From Atopostipes sp963558565 (GTDB taxonomy: Bacteria > Bacillota > Bacilli > Lactobacillales > Carnobacteriaceae_A), in contig CAUWGX010000002.1 of NCBI GenBank assembly GCA_963558565.1, positions 1 to 64,000 on the forward strand: DNA of 64,000 nt, written 5' to 3'. The position numbers and the translations under genes are program-made. Below, in pieces: positions 25,813 through 34,027 of the stretch; within the stretch, counting starts at the first letter, position 1; each line of letters begins with the position of its first letter. A model generated the notes under the pieces. It did not search any database and was not told the DNA's origin. It saw only the letters and a program-made list of their open reading frames with translations.

Positions 25813-26805
25813 TTAATCGTCAAATTGGTATTCTTGTTTATTTCTAAATTTATTATAGAACAGTGGTGAAACTGAGCGGTCTTCATAAATACGTTGGATC
25901 GCTTGACCAATTAATTCACTCACACTAATGAGTTCGATTTTGTCAATTCGTTTATCTTCAGGCAGGTAAATAGAGTCTGTAACCACCATTGTTTTAATGA
26001 CTGAATTTTCAATGCGCTCGATAGCAGGTGGTGAGAATACTCCATGCGTTCCACAGGCATAAACTTCAACGGCCCCTGCTTCTTTCAATGCTTCCGCCGC
26101 ATTAGTGATGGTTCCTGCTGTATCAATCATATCATCGATAATAATCGCTGTTTTACCGTCTACTTCCCCAATAATATTCATTACTTCAGACACATTGGGT
26201 TTCGGACGTCGTTTATCAACAATTGCGATTGGTGAGCCTAAAAATTCAGCAAGTTTTCGTGCTCGTGTTGCGCCTCCATGGTCTGGTGAGACAACAACGA
26301 CATCTTCTCCCATTAGTTTTTTATCGATAAACCAGCTCGCAAGTAAAGGCGCACCTAATAAGTGATCCACTGGAATATCAAAGAAGCCTTGGATTTGTGA
26401 CGCATGTAAGTCTAAAGCAACTACGCGATCCGCTCCTGCAGTGGTTAATAAATTTGCAACCAGTTTAGCTGTAATAGGCTCTCGTGGTTGTGCTTTTCGG
26501 TCTTGACGCGCATAACCATAGTAAGGGATAACCGCTGTAATGGTTTTAGCACTTGCACGACGGAGTGCATCAATCATGATCAATAGTTCCATTAAATAAT
26601 CATTCGTTGGATAAGAAGTGGACTGTACGATAAATACATGGTCTCCACGAATACTTTCTTCAATACTTATTGAAATTTCACCATCACTAAAGCGCTGAAC
26701 GTCCAGCTCTCCAAGTTCTGTTCCCAAATAACCAGCAATCTTCTCAGCTAACGGTTCATTGGAACTTAATGAATATATTTTCAAATCCTGCTCTTTTTCA
26801 CTCAT
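25813..26805 (-). CDS. prs: Ribose-phosphate pyrophosphokinase
   Basis: A 330-residue PRPP synthase making the shared precursor of purines, pyrimidines, His and Trp. Motifs: RFSDGEISISIEESIRG, the flexible loop YYGYARQDRK (about residues 100-109), LDLHASQIQGFFDIPVDHL (about 132-150), VSPDHGGATRAR and the PRPP-binding AIIIDDMIDTAGT (about 222-234). It follows glmU by 45 nt in the same direction, as in Bacillus. The start is ATG with GGAGGA. In Bacillus ctc and pth follow; here about 19 kb separate prs from pth. Confidence 0.96.
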   Translation of the reverse strand: MSEKEQDLKIYSLSSNEPLAEKIAGYLGTELGELDVQRFSDGEISISIEESIRGDHVFIVQSTSYPTNDYLMELLIMIDALRRASAKTITAVIPYYGYARQDRKAQPREPITAKLVANLLTTAGADRVVALDLHASQIQGFFDIPVDHLLGAPLLASWFIDKKLMGEDVVVVSPDHGGATRARKLAEFLGSPIAIVDKRRPKPNVSEVMNIIGEVDGKTAIIIDDMIDTAGTITNAAEALKEAGAVEVYACGTHGVFSPPAIERIENSVIKTMVVTDSIYLPEDKRIDKIELISVSELIGQAIQRIYEDRSVSPLFYNKFRNKQEYQFDD

Positions 26806-26850
26806 ATATATCCTCCGTTTGTAAATACAACTTTCTTCTTTTCATTTTTA

Positions 26851-28230
26851 TTATTCATCATCTTCATTAAAATAGTGAAGCGAGAAATCTTCTTTGTTTA
26901 CTTGACGCGCGCGAGCAATTCCTAAGGCATTTTCAGGAACTTCATCGGTAATAGTCGATCCAGCTGCTACAAAACTATTTTTGCCTAAGGCAACAGGTGC
27001 TACTAAGTTTGAATTGCTACCGATAAATGAATGATCGTCTACAATTGTTTTCGATTTTGATTTTCCATCATAGTTTGCGAACACAACTCCACAACCTACA
27101 TTCACATCGTGACCAACTGTTGCATCTCCAATATATGTATGATGTCCAGCTTTTGTATGGTTGCCAATCTTTGCATTTTTCACTTCTACATAGTTTCCGA
27201 TATGGACATTTTCGCCGAGGTGACTGTCTTTACGTAAATGACTGTGTGGGCCAATATCAGAACCTTTACCCACGACGGATCGGTCAATCACCGATTGTGT
27301 AATTTCTACACCATCCGCAATCTTACTGTCCTCAATGACTGTATTCAAGCCAATAACGACATCTTCACCAATGACTGTGTTCCCTTTTAGATAAGCGCCC
27401 GGTTCAATCACTGTATCTTGTCCAATCTGTACATCTGCTTCAATATACGTATTCGCAGGATCAATGAAAGTGACGCCATTCATCATGTGTTGTTCATTTA
27501 TTCGTTTCTGCATTAAGCCGGTTGCTTCGGATAAAGCCACCCGGTTATTGACACCTAGCGTTTCATCCATGTTTTGCAATTGATAAGCGCCGATTTTTTC
27601 ATTATTATCTTTTAAAATCTCCAGCACATCCGGTAAATAATATTCACCTTGAGCGTTATTATTGTCCACGTTTTTAAGCGCTTTGAACAATTCTTGGTTA
27701 TCAAAGCAGTACGTGCCCGTGTTAATTTCTCGAACTTTTCTTTCAGCGTCTGAAGCGTCTTCCTCTTCTACAATCTTGCTAACTAAGCCTTCTTCCGTTC
27801 GGATAACGCGTCCGTAACCATAGGGATCATCCGCCAGCGCCGTCAGAATCGTTGCTTTTGCGCCTTCTTTTTCGTGAAAATCCATCAATCGCTTTAATGT
27901 GTCAGCTTGTAGTAAAGGGGTGTCGCCCGAAAGAACTAACGTCGTTCCTTCTTTGTCTTCCAGAAGGTCCCGAGCTTGATCCACCGCATGGGCCGTTCCT
28001 AGTTGTTCTTCTTGGTCAACATATTGACTTCGGTCGCCTAAATAATCCTTTACGGTATCGGCGCCAAACCCAGTAATGGTAATGACTTCAGAAACATCGG
28101 CATCTAAAGCAGCTTGAACAACGTGCCCAACCATTGGACGTCCTAGTACGGGATGCATCACTTTATAAAGTTTAGATTTCATACGTGTGCCTTGACCTGC
28201 TGCCAAAACAACAACATAACGATTTTTCAT
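26851..28230 (-). CDS. glmU: Bifunctional UDP-GlcNAc pyrophosphorylase / GlcN-1-P acetyltransferase
   Basis: A 459-residue enzyme catalysing the last two steps to UDP-GlcNAc for cell-wall synthesis. Residues 1-230 are the uridyltransferase with VVLAAGQGTRMKSKLYKVMHP and SGDTPLLQ. Residues 250-450 are a left-handed beta-helix of hexapeptide repeats (IGQDTVIEPGAYLKGNTVIGEDVVIG) ending in the acetyltransferase active-site region (HYIGDATVGHDVNVGCGVVFANYDGKSK). It lies between purR and prs, the conserved Bacillales and Lactobacillales order. The start is ATG with GGAGAAC. Confidence 0.96.
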   Translation of the reverse strand: MKNRYVVVLAAGQGTRMKSKLYKVMHPVLGRPMVGHVVQAALDADVSEVITITGFGADTVKDYLGDRSQYVDQEEQLGTAHAVDQARDLLEDKEGTTLVLSGDTPLLQADTLKRLMDFHEKEGAKATILTALADDPYGYGRVIRTEEGLVSKIVEEEDASDAERKVREINTGTYCFDNQELFKALKNVDNNNAQGEYYLPDVLEILKDNNEKIGAYQLQNMDETLGVNNRVALSEATGLMQKRINEQHMMNGVTFIDPANTYIEADVQIGQDTVIEPGAYLKGNTVIGEDVVIGLNTVIEDSKIADGVEITQSVIDRSVVGKGSDIGPHSHLRKDSHLGENVHIGNYVEVKNAKIGNHTKAGHHTYIGDATVGHDVNVGCGVVFANYDGKSKSKTIVDDHSFIGSNSNLVAPVALGKNSFVAAGSTITDEVPENALGIARARQVNKEDFSLHYFNEDDE

Positions 28231-28333
28231 TTCTGTTCTCCTAACTTCCCTATCCAGTAATTTTTTAAACTTGTTTATAGTTAAATTTTACAGCTTAATC
28301 TTAAGGGATTTAGGCGGTTTTTTCAATAGACTT

Positions 28334-29149
28334 TCATAAGGAAAGAAAGTTTCCTATATCGACTTCAATCGTACGATCTTCTTCATTGACTGACGTAACT
28401 TTCAATAAAGAATGATAACTCTCATTTGAAATTTTACTATTGTGCTCTAAGAAAACAACAGAATCTACCACTTCACAATTAAATTCTTCTGCCATTCTTT
28501 CAAGCCCTGTAATGGTGCCGCCTCCCCGTAAGAAGTCATCAATAATTAAAACTTTTGATCCTTCTTTTAAACTCGTTTTTGAAAGCTCCATCTTCTCTAC
28601 TTTTTCAGAAGAAGAACGCGGAAGATAATTAATACTAACGGTTGATCCTTCAGTCACTTTCGATGATTTACGAACAATGACGAAAGGCACATTCAAATTA
28701 TAAGCAGTCGCCTGCGCAATAGGAACACCCTTGGTTGCAATGGTCATGATCGCATCCACTTCTTCTGTTAGATACTTAGAAGCAATCACTTTCCCAATAC
28801 GTTTCAACCATTTCGGTTCACTCAACAAGTCCGATGTATAAATATAACCACCCGGTAGTAATCGTTTTGAACCATTAATTTCTTTTTTTAAATGAAGAAT
28901 TTCTTTTTTTAATTGCTCATCTTCATAATAGGGTTGGTATTGGACGCCTCCACGAGCGCCAGCATAGGTCACCAAACTCCCCATATTATTTTCTTCAAAC
29001 GTGCGTTTAATAATCGTTAAATCTTCACTGATACTCGACTTAGCCGCCACAAATTTATCTGAAAAATAATTCAATGGCGTTGTCGTATTTGGGTTTTGAA
29101 GAAAGTAAATAACCATATCCACTAAACGTTCACTTCGCTTAATTTTCAC
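28334..29149 (-). CDS. purR: Purine operon repressor PurR
   Basis: A 271-residue regulator of the Bacillus/Lactococcus PurR type: an N-terminal winged helix (residues 1-75) fused to a phosphoribosyltransferase-like domain that binds PRPP. The PRPP loop VLIIDDFLRGGGTITGLERM (about residues 200-219) is intact and enzymatic activity is not expected. It binds PurBox pairs; a PurBox-like palindrome lies upstream of this gene (29184-29200), consistent with autoregulation. It is followed by glmU after 104 bp. Loss of enzymatic role is known of the family. Confidence 0.94.
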   Translation of the reverse strand: MKIKRSERLVDMVIYFLQNPNTTTPLNYFSDKFVAAKSSISEDLTIIKRTFEENNMGSLVTYAGARGGVQYQPYYEDEQLKKEILHLKKEINGSKRLLPGGYIYTSDLLSEPKWLKRIGKVIASKYLTEEVDAIMTIATKGVPIAQATAYNLNVPFVIVRKSSKVTEGSTVSINYLPRSSSEKVEKMELSKTSLKEGSKVLIIDDFLRGGGTITGLERMAEEFNCEVVDSVVFLEHNSKISNESYHSLLKVTSVNEEDRTIEVDIGNFLSL

Positions 29150-29183
29150 GACAAACCTCCTTCTTCTTTTCTCTCCTCTATCT

Positions 29184-29234
29184 TACCGAATATTTCGGTA
29201 TTTGTACATTATTTTTGATATTTTGTTCGTGTTT
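29184..29234 (-). promoter_or_regulatory. PurBox-like sites upstream of purR
   Basis: A perfect palindrome TACCGAATATTTCGGTA (29184-29200) contains two inverted CCGAA half-motifs. A second partial PurBox (minus-strand ACGAAC core, about 29222-29234) lies 22 nt further upstream. PurBoxes in Bacillus and Lactococcus contain the core CCGAAC and act in pairs (known); binding here is inferred. Confidence 0.6.
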
Positions 29235-29307
29235 TATCGTCTATTTTTCAGTATAAAAGGAGGAAGGGGGTATCGAAAAATGAGAAGCAGGTCTTTTCAA
29301 CGTAAAA

Positions 29308-29338
29308 ACTCCCTCCATACTGTTCAGTACGAGGGAGT
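29308..29338 (-). terminator. terminator of the zinc transporter genes
   Basis: ACTCCCTC (29308-29315) pairs with GAGGGAGT (29331-29338). GTTTTTACG follows on the minus strand. It lies 9 nt after the permease stop codon. Confidence 0.8.
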
Positions 29339-29346
29339 AAAAGGAT

Positions 29347-30147
29347 TTATTTAAAGAGCCGTTCACCGATTAGAATGATAAAAAAGAGGACGAGGAAGAT
29401 CAAGGTAATCGTCGCTCCCGGAGGTGTTCCTACAAAATAAGAGATCGCAAGTCCCCCGAACATGCCAATCATAGCGATGACGATCCCAATTAAGATAACG
29501 CCCGTAAAGCTCTTGCTTAAGCGCATTGAGATAGCAGCCGGTAAGATCATAATCGCAGAAACTAATAAAGCTCCTACAATGGGCATCACCACTGCAATTG
29601 TTATCCCCGTAATCACATTAAAAGCAATTGACATTAATTGGACAGGTAACCCGGCAGTATAAGCTGTTTCTTCATCAAACGTTAAGACATACATCGGACG
29701 TTTGAAAAGAACGTATAATAATAAAACACCAATCGTCATAAAGAGTAAAAATAAGACCTGCTCAAAAGAAATCGTCACAATCGAGCCAAATAAGAAATTG
29801 TTCAAGCTCATAGAACTTCCATCACTCAAGCTCATAAGGACTAAAGCGATCGCCATACCCCCAGACATCAAAATCGCAATGGAAATTTCGGAGTAAGATT
29901 TATACGCGGCGCGGATATACTCAAGTAAAACCGAGATTAAAATCACCACGAATATATTGGTCCAGGTGGGATTAACCCCTAATAATAAACCTAACGCCAC
30001 ACCGACTAATGAAACGTGTGATAAAGTATCTGCTAAAAGCGTTTGTCTCCTTAAAATTAAAAACAAGCCTAAAATCGGCGCAATCAGCGAAATAAGGAAA
30101 GAGGCTTGAAACGCTTGCCTCATGAATCCATAGAGAAACATCTCCAA
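29347..30147 (-). CDS. znuB: Zinc ABC transporter permease (ZnuB/AdcB-like)
   Basis: A 266-residue membrane protein with about eight helices of the ABC-3 metal permease family (RQTLLADTLSHVSLVGVALG near residues 33-52, TAYTAGLPVQLMSIAFNVITG with the cytoplasmic coupling loop). It starts at TTG, 8 nt after AGGAG, and overlaps the ATPase gene by 28 nt, so the two are coupled. Together with the ATPase and the His-rich binding protein upstream it forms a zinc uptake system. The Zur box upstream of znuA supports zinc over manganese. Confidence 0.87.
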   Translation of the reverse strand: MEMFLYGFMRQAFQASFLISLIAPILGLFLILRRQTLLADTLSHVSLVGVALGLLLGVNPTWTNIFVVILISVLLEYIRAAYKSYSEISIAILMSGGMAIALVLMSLSDGSSMSLNNFLFGSIVTISFEQVLFLLFMTIGVLLLYVLFKRPMYVLTFDEETAYTAGLPVQLMSIAFNVITGITIAVVMPIVGALLVSAIMILPAAISMRLSKSFTGVILIGIVIAMIGMFGGLAISYFVGTPPGATITLIFLVLFFIILIGERLFK

Positions 30148-30806
30148 GGGGAATTCTCCTTTCTAACGAGTTCAATATGTTTGTCCACATAAGGTCTTAA
30201 CTCCAGATGATCGTGAGTAACCATCAAAATTCCTTTATTGTGGACTTCTGTATTATGTTTTAATAGCTCATAAAATGCTTTACGAGAGTCACTATCCATG
30301 CCGACGGTCGGCTCATCTAACACAAATAAATCAGGATCCATCGCAAAAACTCTCGCTAATGAAATCCGTTGTTTTTGCCCGCCACTTAACTCACCAATTT
30401 TTTTATGACGTGCCTCCCACATGCCTACAGAATCTAAAGAACGCTTGACGTGTTCTTTATCTTTTTTGTCTAGTTTTTTAAACCAACGATTCTGCGGATA
30501 ACGGCCGGATTCAACCAGTTCTAAAACCGTGCTCGGAAAACCGATATTAAAAGAAGAAACTTGTTGCGGCACATAGCCTACTTTTAAATCTTCTCCTTTA
30601 ATATTTTTCGAAGCAATATTCACTTCCCCACTTGATGGATCTAATAATCCTAAAATGTTTCGGAGCAAAGTGGTTTTAGCCGCTCCGTTCTCCCCTGTTA
30701 ACATCACAAACTCGCCTGCGTCAACAGTGAAGGTAATGTCTGTAAGAATAGGTTCATCTTCATATTTAAAAGATAAATCCTTGACTTCAATATAAGGTTG
30801 TTGCAA
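30120..30806 (-). CDS. znuC: Zinc ABC transporter ATP-binding protein (ZnuC/AdcC-like)
   Basis: A 228-residue ATPase with Walker A LTGENGAAKTTLLRN; the usual glycine before Lys is Ala here (GENGAAKT), as in a number of AdcC proteins. It also has signature LSGGQKQRISLARVFA, Walker B LFVLDEPTVGMD and the switch His in VTHDH. I chose the TTG at 30806, about 9 nt after GAGG; the upstream GTG (30821) has no ribosome site. A hairpin terminator separates it from znuA, so it may be made at lower level than the binding protein. Confidence 0.85.
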   Translation of the reverse strand: MQQPYIEVKDLSFKYEDEPILTDITFTVDAGEFVMLTGENGAAKTTLLRNILGLLDPSSGEVNIASKNIKGEDLKVGYVPQQVSSFNIGFPSTVLELVESGRYPQNRWFKKLDKKDKEHVKRSLDSVGMWEARHKKIGELSGGQKQRISLARVFAMDPDLFVLDEPTVGMDSDSRKAFYELLKHNTEVHNKGILMVTHDHLELRPYVDKHIELVRKENSPWRCFSMDS

Positions 30807-30869
30807 TTCTCCATCCCTCACTTCTAATTATTCAATCTGAGAAAATAAACACCTATAAGAAAAAAGCAA

Positions 30870-30894
30870 CAGACATGAAGTCCTTCCATGTCTG
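30870..30894 (-). terminator. intra-operon terminator between znuA and znuC
   Basis: CAGACATG/CATGTCTG arms, 9-nt loop, then TTGCTTTTTTC on the minus strand. The next genes, znuC and znuB, lie beyond it in the same direction, so it probably works as a partial terminator. Confidence 0.7.
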
Positions 30895-30910
30895 CAAGAT
30901 TTTTTCAATC

Positions 30911-31888
30911 TTAATGAATCGATTTTTGTAGCTCTTCTAAGTTACGTTCCATCATTTCAATATAAGAACCTTCTGCCAAGTCACTATCAACTGGTTTGTT
31001 TTCTAAGTCATATAGGACACCTATTTCAGTACCAGTCTCTTGCGCGATTGTTTCAGCGATCGCGGAATTTTCTCCACTTTGATAGTAAACAACAGGGACT
31101 TCTTCTTCTTTGATAAAGTTAATAATACGAGATAATTGTTGTGGATCCGGTTCAACCTCTGTTGTTAAACCACCGACAGCTACTTGGTCTAAATGATAAC
31201 GATTCGCTAGATGACCAAAGGCTTGATGTTGCACAACAAATTCTCTATTTTCTGCGTCCGCAAAAGCTTTTTGATAAGCTGCGTCTAGCCTGCTTAATTC
31301 ATCCGCAAAATTGTTTTGATTCTCTACATAATAACTTTCGTTTTCTGGGGCTTTCTGACTAAGTGCCTCAACAATAAGTGGTAATTGTTCTTTCACCGCT
31401 ACGGGGTCCAACCAAAAATGTGGATCAAGACCTCCATGATCGTGTTCATGAGCATCTGTTTCTTCATGTTCATGAGCATGGTCGTGTTCGGCTGTTTCTC
31501 CGATGTCTAAATCCAGACCTTCCGCTAATTCAATCACTTGTAGGTCTTCATTTTCTACAACGTTCAATAAACTCTCGGCCCAAAACTCCATCTGATGACT
31601 ACTATAAATAAAAACATCCGCTTCGTTGACTGAAGCTACTGCTTGAGCACTCGGCTCATAATGGTGCGCATCTTCATTTTCACCCACCATTAAAGAAACA
31701 TCGGCACGGTCGCCTGCAATTTCTTTTGTGATTTCATAAACAGGATAAATGGAAGTCATAATCTGTGTTTTTTCAGAGTCTGAAGTTGTATCATTCTCAT
31801 CCTCCGCATTATTTCCTTCAGTAGAACAAGCTGTAAAAACTAATAACGCAGCAATTACCGCACCTAACACTTTGATCATTTTTTTCAT
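30911..31888 (-). CDS. znuA: Zinc-binding lipoprotein of an ABC transporter (ZnuA/AdcA-like)
   Basis: A 325-residue lipoprotein (lipobox FTAC, Cys about residue 21) of the cluster A-I metal-binding family. It shows YPVYEITKEIAGDRA, the metal ligand His in NEDAHHYEPSAQ (about residue 76), a His/Glu/Asp-rich loop at about 138-152 (EHDHAHEHEETDAHEHDHGG) and DPHFWLDP just after it. His-rich loops of this kind mark zinc rather than manganese carriers. A Zur box lies in its promoter. It lacks the C-terminal ZinT domain present in streptococcal AdcA. Confidence 0.92.
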   Translation of the reverse strand: MKKMIKVLGAVIAALLVFTACSTEGNNAEDENDTTSDSEKTQIMTSIYPVYEITKEIAGDRADVSLMVGENEDAHHYEPSAQAVASVNEADVFIYSSHQMEFWAESLLNVVENEDLQVIELAEGLDLDIGETAEHDHAHEHEETDAHEHDHGGLDPHFWLDPVAVKEQLPLIVEALSQKAPENESYYVENQNNFADELSRLDAAYQKAFADAENREFVVQHQAFGHLANRYHLDQVAVGGLTTEVEPDPQQLSRIINFIKEEEVPVVYYQSGENSAIAETIAQETGTEIGVLYDLENKPVDSDLAEGSYIEMMERNLEELQKSIH

Positions 31889-31963
31889 GTTGCTACTCCT
31901 TTTTTGTAAAATTTATTGCAGAAAAGAGTCTCTAAATCAGCTAAATCAAAAGCGCAAAATCAC

Positions 31964-31984
31964 AAATCGTAACAATTACGATTT
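31964..31984. promoter_or_regulatory. Zur box upstream of znuA
   Basis: AAATCGTAA-CAA-TTACGATTT, a perfect 9-bp-arm palindrome that matches the B. subtilis Zur box. It sits just downstream of the -10, over the predicted transcription start, a position for zinc-dependent repression. zur itself is not in the window. Confidence 0.85.
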
Positions 31985-31986
31985 AG

Positions 31987-32015
31987 ATTGTAACGAGAAA
32001 CGAGTAGCTTGTCAA
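31987..32015 (-). promoter_or_regulatory. znuA promoter
   Basis: Minus strand: perfect TTGACA (32010-32015), 17-nt spacer, TACAAT (31987-31992). The Zur box follows within 3 nt of the -10. Confidence 0.8.
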
Positions 32016-32066
32016 TCAATTTATATATGAAGTTTTAAACATCTGTTCTAACACTTTACAGCAATA

Positions 32067-32098
32067 AAAAAAGCAGAAGATCTCTCTTCTGCTTTTTT
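32067..32098. terminator. terminator after veg
   Basis: Perfect 14-bp arms (AAAAAAGCAGAAGA/TCTTCTGCTTTTTT) with a 4-nt loop, T6 on both strands, 22 nt after the veg stop. Confidence 0.85.
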
Positions 32099-32119
32099 AT
32101 TATTTATCTATTTCATTCA

Positions 32120-32395
32120 TTATTCTGCTTCTTCTGTATCAACCACTTCTACGTCTGAGTCCGGAAAGTCTACTTCAATTGAACTCGTTAATACATCCGC
32201 GTAGCTATACGATACACGATCATACGATTCTTCATCGTTATTGCTCAGTTCAACGACAAAAACAGCCGGATACGTCTCCGATAGAGTCCCCGCATGTGTT
32301 TTCGTTTTCCGACGTCCTGCCTCAACGGTAATCACAATATCCTCGCCTACTAACTCATCAAATGTATCTTTAATATTATTTATGGTTGTTGTCAT
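32120..32395 (-). CDS. veg: Veg-family protein
   Basis: A 91-residue basic-then-acidic protein of the Veg family (SH3-like). It shows GRRKTKTHAGTLSETYPAVFVVEL and DRVSYSYADVLTSSIEV, which match Bacillus Veg closely, plus an acidic C-terminal tail of Asp/Glu/Val that Veg lacks. Veg stimulates biofilm formation in B. subtilis and is encoded next to ksgA, as here. I used the ATG at 32395, 8 nt after AAGGAG. An ATG two codons earlier... one codon upstream (32398) is also possible. Confidence 0.88.
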   Translation of the reverse strand: MTTTINNIKDTFDELVGEDIVITVEAGRRKTKTHAGTLSETYPAVFVVELSNNDEESYDRVSYSYADVLTSSIEVDFPDSDVEVVDTEEAE

Positions 32396-32530
32396 CATCG
32401 ACACTCCTTATACTTAATTCAGTATATCACAAAAAGCATTAAAAATAAATTAAAACGACTCTAAACCGCTAAGCTTCGCTAAATTCCCCCTAAACAGCCC
32501 TCTTTCTCTTGATCTTCACGAAATATTTTA

Positions 32531-32552
32531 ACGGACATGCTTCCATGCCCGT
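32531..32552 (-). terminator. terminator of the tatD-rnmV-rsmA unit
   Basis: ACGGACATG (32531-32539) pairs with CATGCCCGT (32544-32552) with one G-U pair. A weaker U/A-rich tail follows on the minus strand, 22 nt after the rsmA stop. Confidence 0.6.
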
Positions 32553-32574
32553 TGTTTCCTATTATTTAAAATAC

Positions 32575-33468
32575 TTAAGCAAAATCAGTCAGCCCAAAGG
32601 TAACCAACGCATCGGCTAGGGCCCCAAACTCTTGAATGGTTAAACTTTCCCCTCGGCGTGAAGGATCAATAGCTGCGCTCGCAAAAGCAGCTTTTAACAT
32701 TTCTTCTTGTTCTTTATTATCTAAAGCACGTCTCAAGTTATTCCAGATGGTTTTACGTCTTTGCACAAAAGAAGCGCGGACGATCTTTGCTAATAAAGCT
32801 TCATCTTTGACCTGTACGGCCGGTGTTTTTCGAACATTTAAGCGGATCACGGCTGATTCGACATTCGGTTGTGGCATAAAGACGGTTTTAGGAACAGTAA
32901 AAGCAATCTCGACTTCTGTATAATATTGGATAGCAATCGATAATGAGCCGTAAGCTTTCGTACTTGGTTGAGCCTCTAAGCGACTCGCGACCTCTTTTTG
33001 CATCATCAACACCATCGTCTCCACTGGTAAAGAACTGCTCAACAGATGCATAATAATGGGGGTTGTGATGTAATAAGGCAAATTGGCAATCACAACGATC
33101 CGCGAGCTCTCTTTTAGATATTCTGCTTGAAATTTCTCAAAATCCACCTCTAAAATATCTTGATGGAAAATAGTCACATTAGCATAATCGCTCAGCGTTT
33201 CATCTAAAACAGGCAATAAGCGGTCATCAATTTCAAAAGCAAAAACCTCTTTCGCGGACTTAGCAATTTGTTCCGTCAAAGCACCAATTCCCGGACCAAT
33301 TTCAATCACCGTTGTTTCTTCATCGACGTCGCCTGCCGCGACAATATTTTTTAAAATATTGGTATCGATAATAAAGTTTTGGCCTAAGCTTTTTTTCACA
33401 TTTAAATCATATTTTTCTAAAATTTCTCGCGTACGACGGGGCGTTGCGATATCGATTGGCTCACTCAT
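32575..33468 (-). CDS. rsmA: 16S rRNA (A1518/A1519) dimethyltransferase RsmA/KsgA
   Basis: A 297-residue SAM-dependent enzyme that dimethylates two adenosines near the 3' end of 16S rRNA, a late step in 30S maturation. Motifs: KKSLGQNFIIDTNIL (about residues 25-39), VIEIGPGIGALTEQ (about 55-68), the target-adenine site IANLPYYITTPI (about 127-138) and FVQRRKTIWNNLR. Its ATG lies inside the end of rnmV (8-nt overlap), so the two are coupled, as in many Firmicutes. Confidence 0.95.
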   Translation of the reverse strand: MSEPIDIATPRRTREILEKYDLNVKKSLGQNFIIDTNILKNIVAAGDVDEETTVIEIGPGIGALTEQIAKSAKEVFAFEIDDRLLPVLDETLSDYANVTIFHQDILEVDFEKFQAEYLKESSRIVVIANLPYYITTPIIMHLLSSSLPVETMVLMMQKEVASRLEAQPSTKAYGSLSIAIQYYTEVEIAFTVPKTVFMPQPNVESAVIRLNVRKTPAVQVKDEALLAKIVRASFVQRRKTIWNNLRRALDNKEQEEMLKAAFASAAIDPSRRGESLTIQEFGALADALVTFGLTDFA

Positions 33469-34027
33469 CCAATCCCTCCTTTTTCATTTCTTTTAGGGTC
33501 CGTGCGACTTCCTCTTCCGTAATCCCAAACATCGTTAATCTCTTTTGGAGTTGTTTACTGTTTGTATATCCAATCCGTAGTTTTTCGCCTAAAGCAATAC
33601 GTAATTGTTTCGAAGCTTTTCCACCGGTCAAACCGTTCGCTCGCAAAAACTTTTTCGAAACAGGAACGCTCTCACTCGTCGCTACACTATATAAGCCCTT
33701 TAAGGCCGCTTGGATCGTTGCAATGGAAGCATGTTCAATGCCTAACGTCCCTTTAAATTTTGGAGTGCCCTCTCCAGTCGTAATAAAGGCATGTTTAACC
33801 CCCGGCACCTTTTGCGTAATTTTTTTACGTATGGTTTCGCCTGGGTAATCCGGGTCTGTCAAAACAATGACGCCTCTTGTTTTTTGGGCATGTTCAATCA
33901 TGGCTAACGTTTCTGGTTCTAATGCTAGTCCTTGCGTTTCAATGGTATCCGCCTCTACAGCAAGTTGTATTTTTTCTGTATCACTTTTTCCCTCAACAAC
34001 AATAACCTCTTTTATTTTCGGTTTCAT
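33461..34027 (-). CDS. rnmV: Ribonuclease M5 (5S rRNA maturation)
   Basis: A 188-residue RNase M5. The N-terminal half is a TOPRIM domain with VVVEGKSDTEKI (catalytic Glu near residue 12) and VLTDPDYPGETIRKKI (DxD-like acidic motif near 57). The C-terminal half is an RNA-binding domain. It trims 5S rRNA precursors with ribosomal protein L18. It sits between tatD and rsmA with overlaps of 4 and 8 nt, the conserved Bacillales order. Confidence 0.93.
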   Translation of the reverse strand: MKPKIKEVIVVEGKSDTEKIQLAVEADTIETQGLALEPETLAMIEHAQKTRGVIVLTDPDYPGETIRKKITQKVPGVKHAFITTGEGTPKFKGTLGIEHASIATIQAALKGLYSVATSESVPVSKKFLRANGLTGGKASKQLRIALGEKLRIGYTNSKQLQKRLTMFGITEEEVARTLKEMKKEGLDE

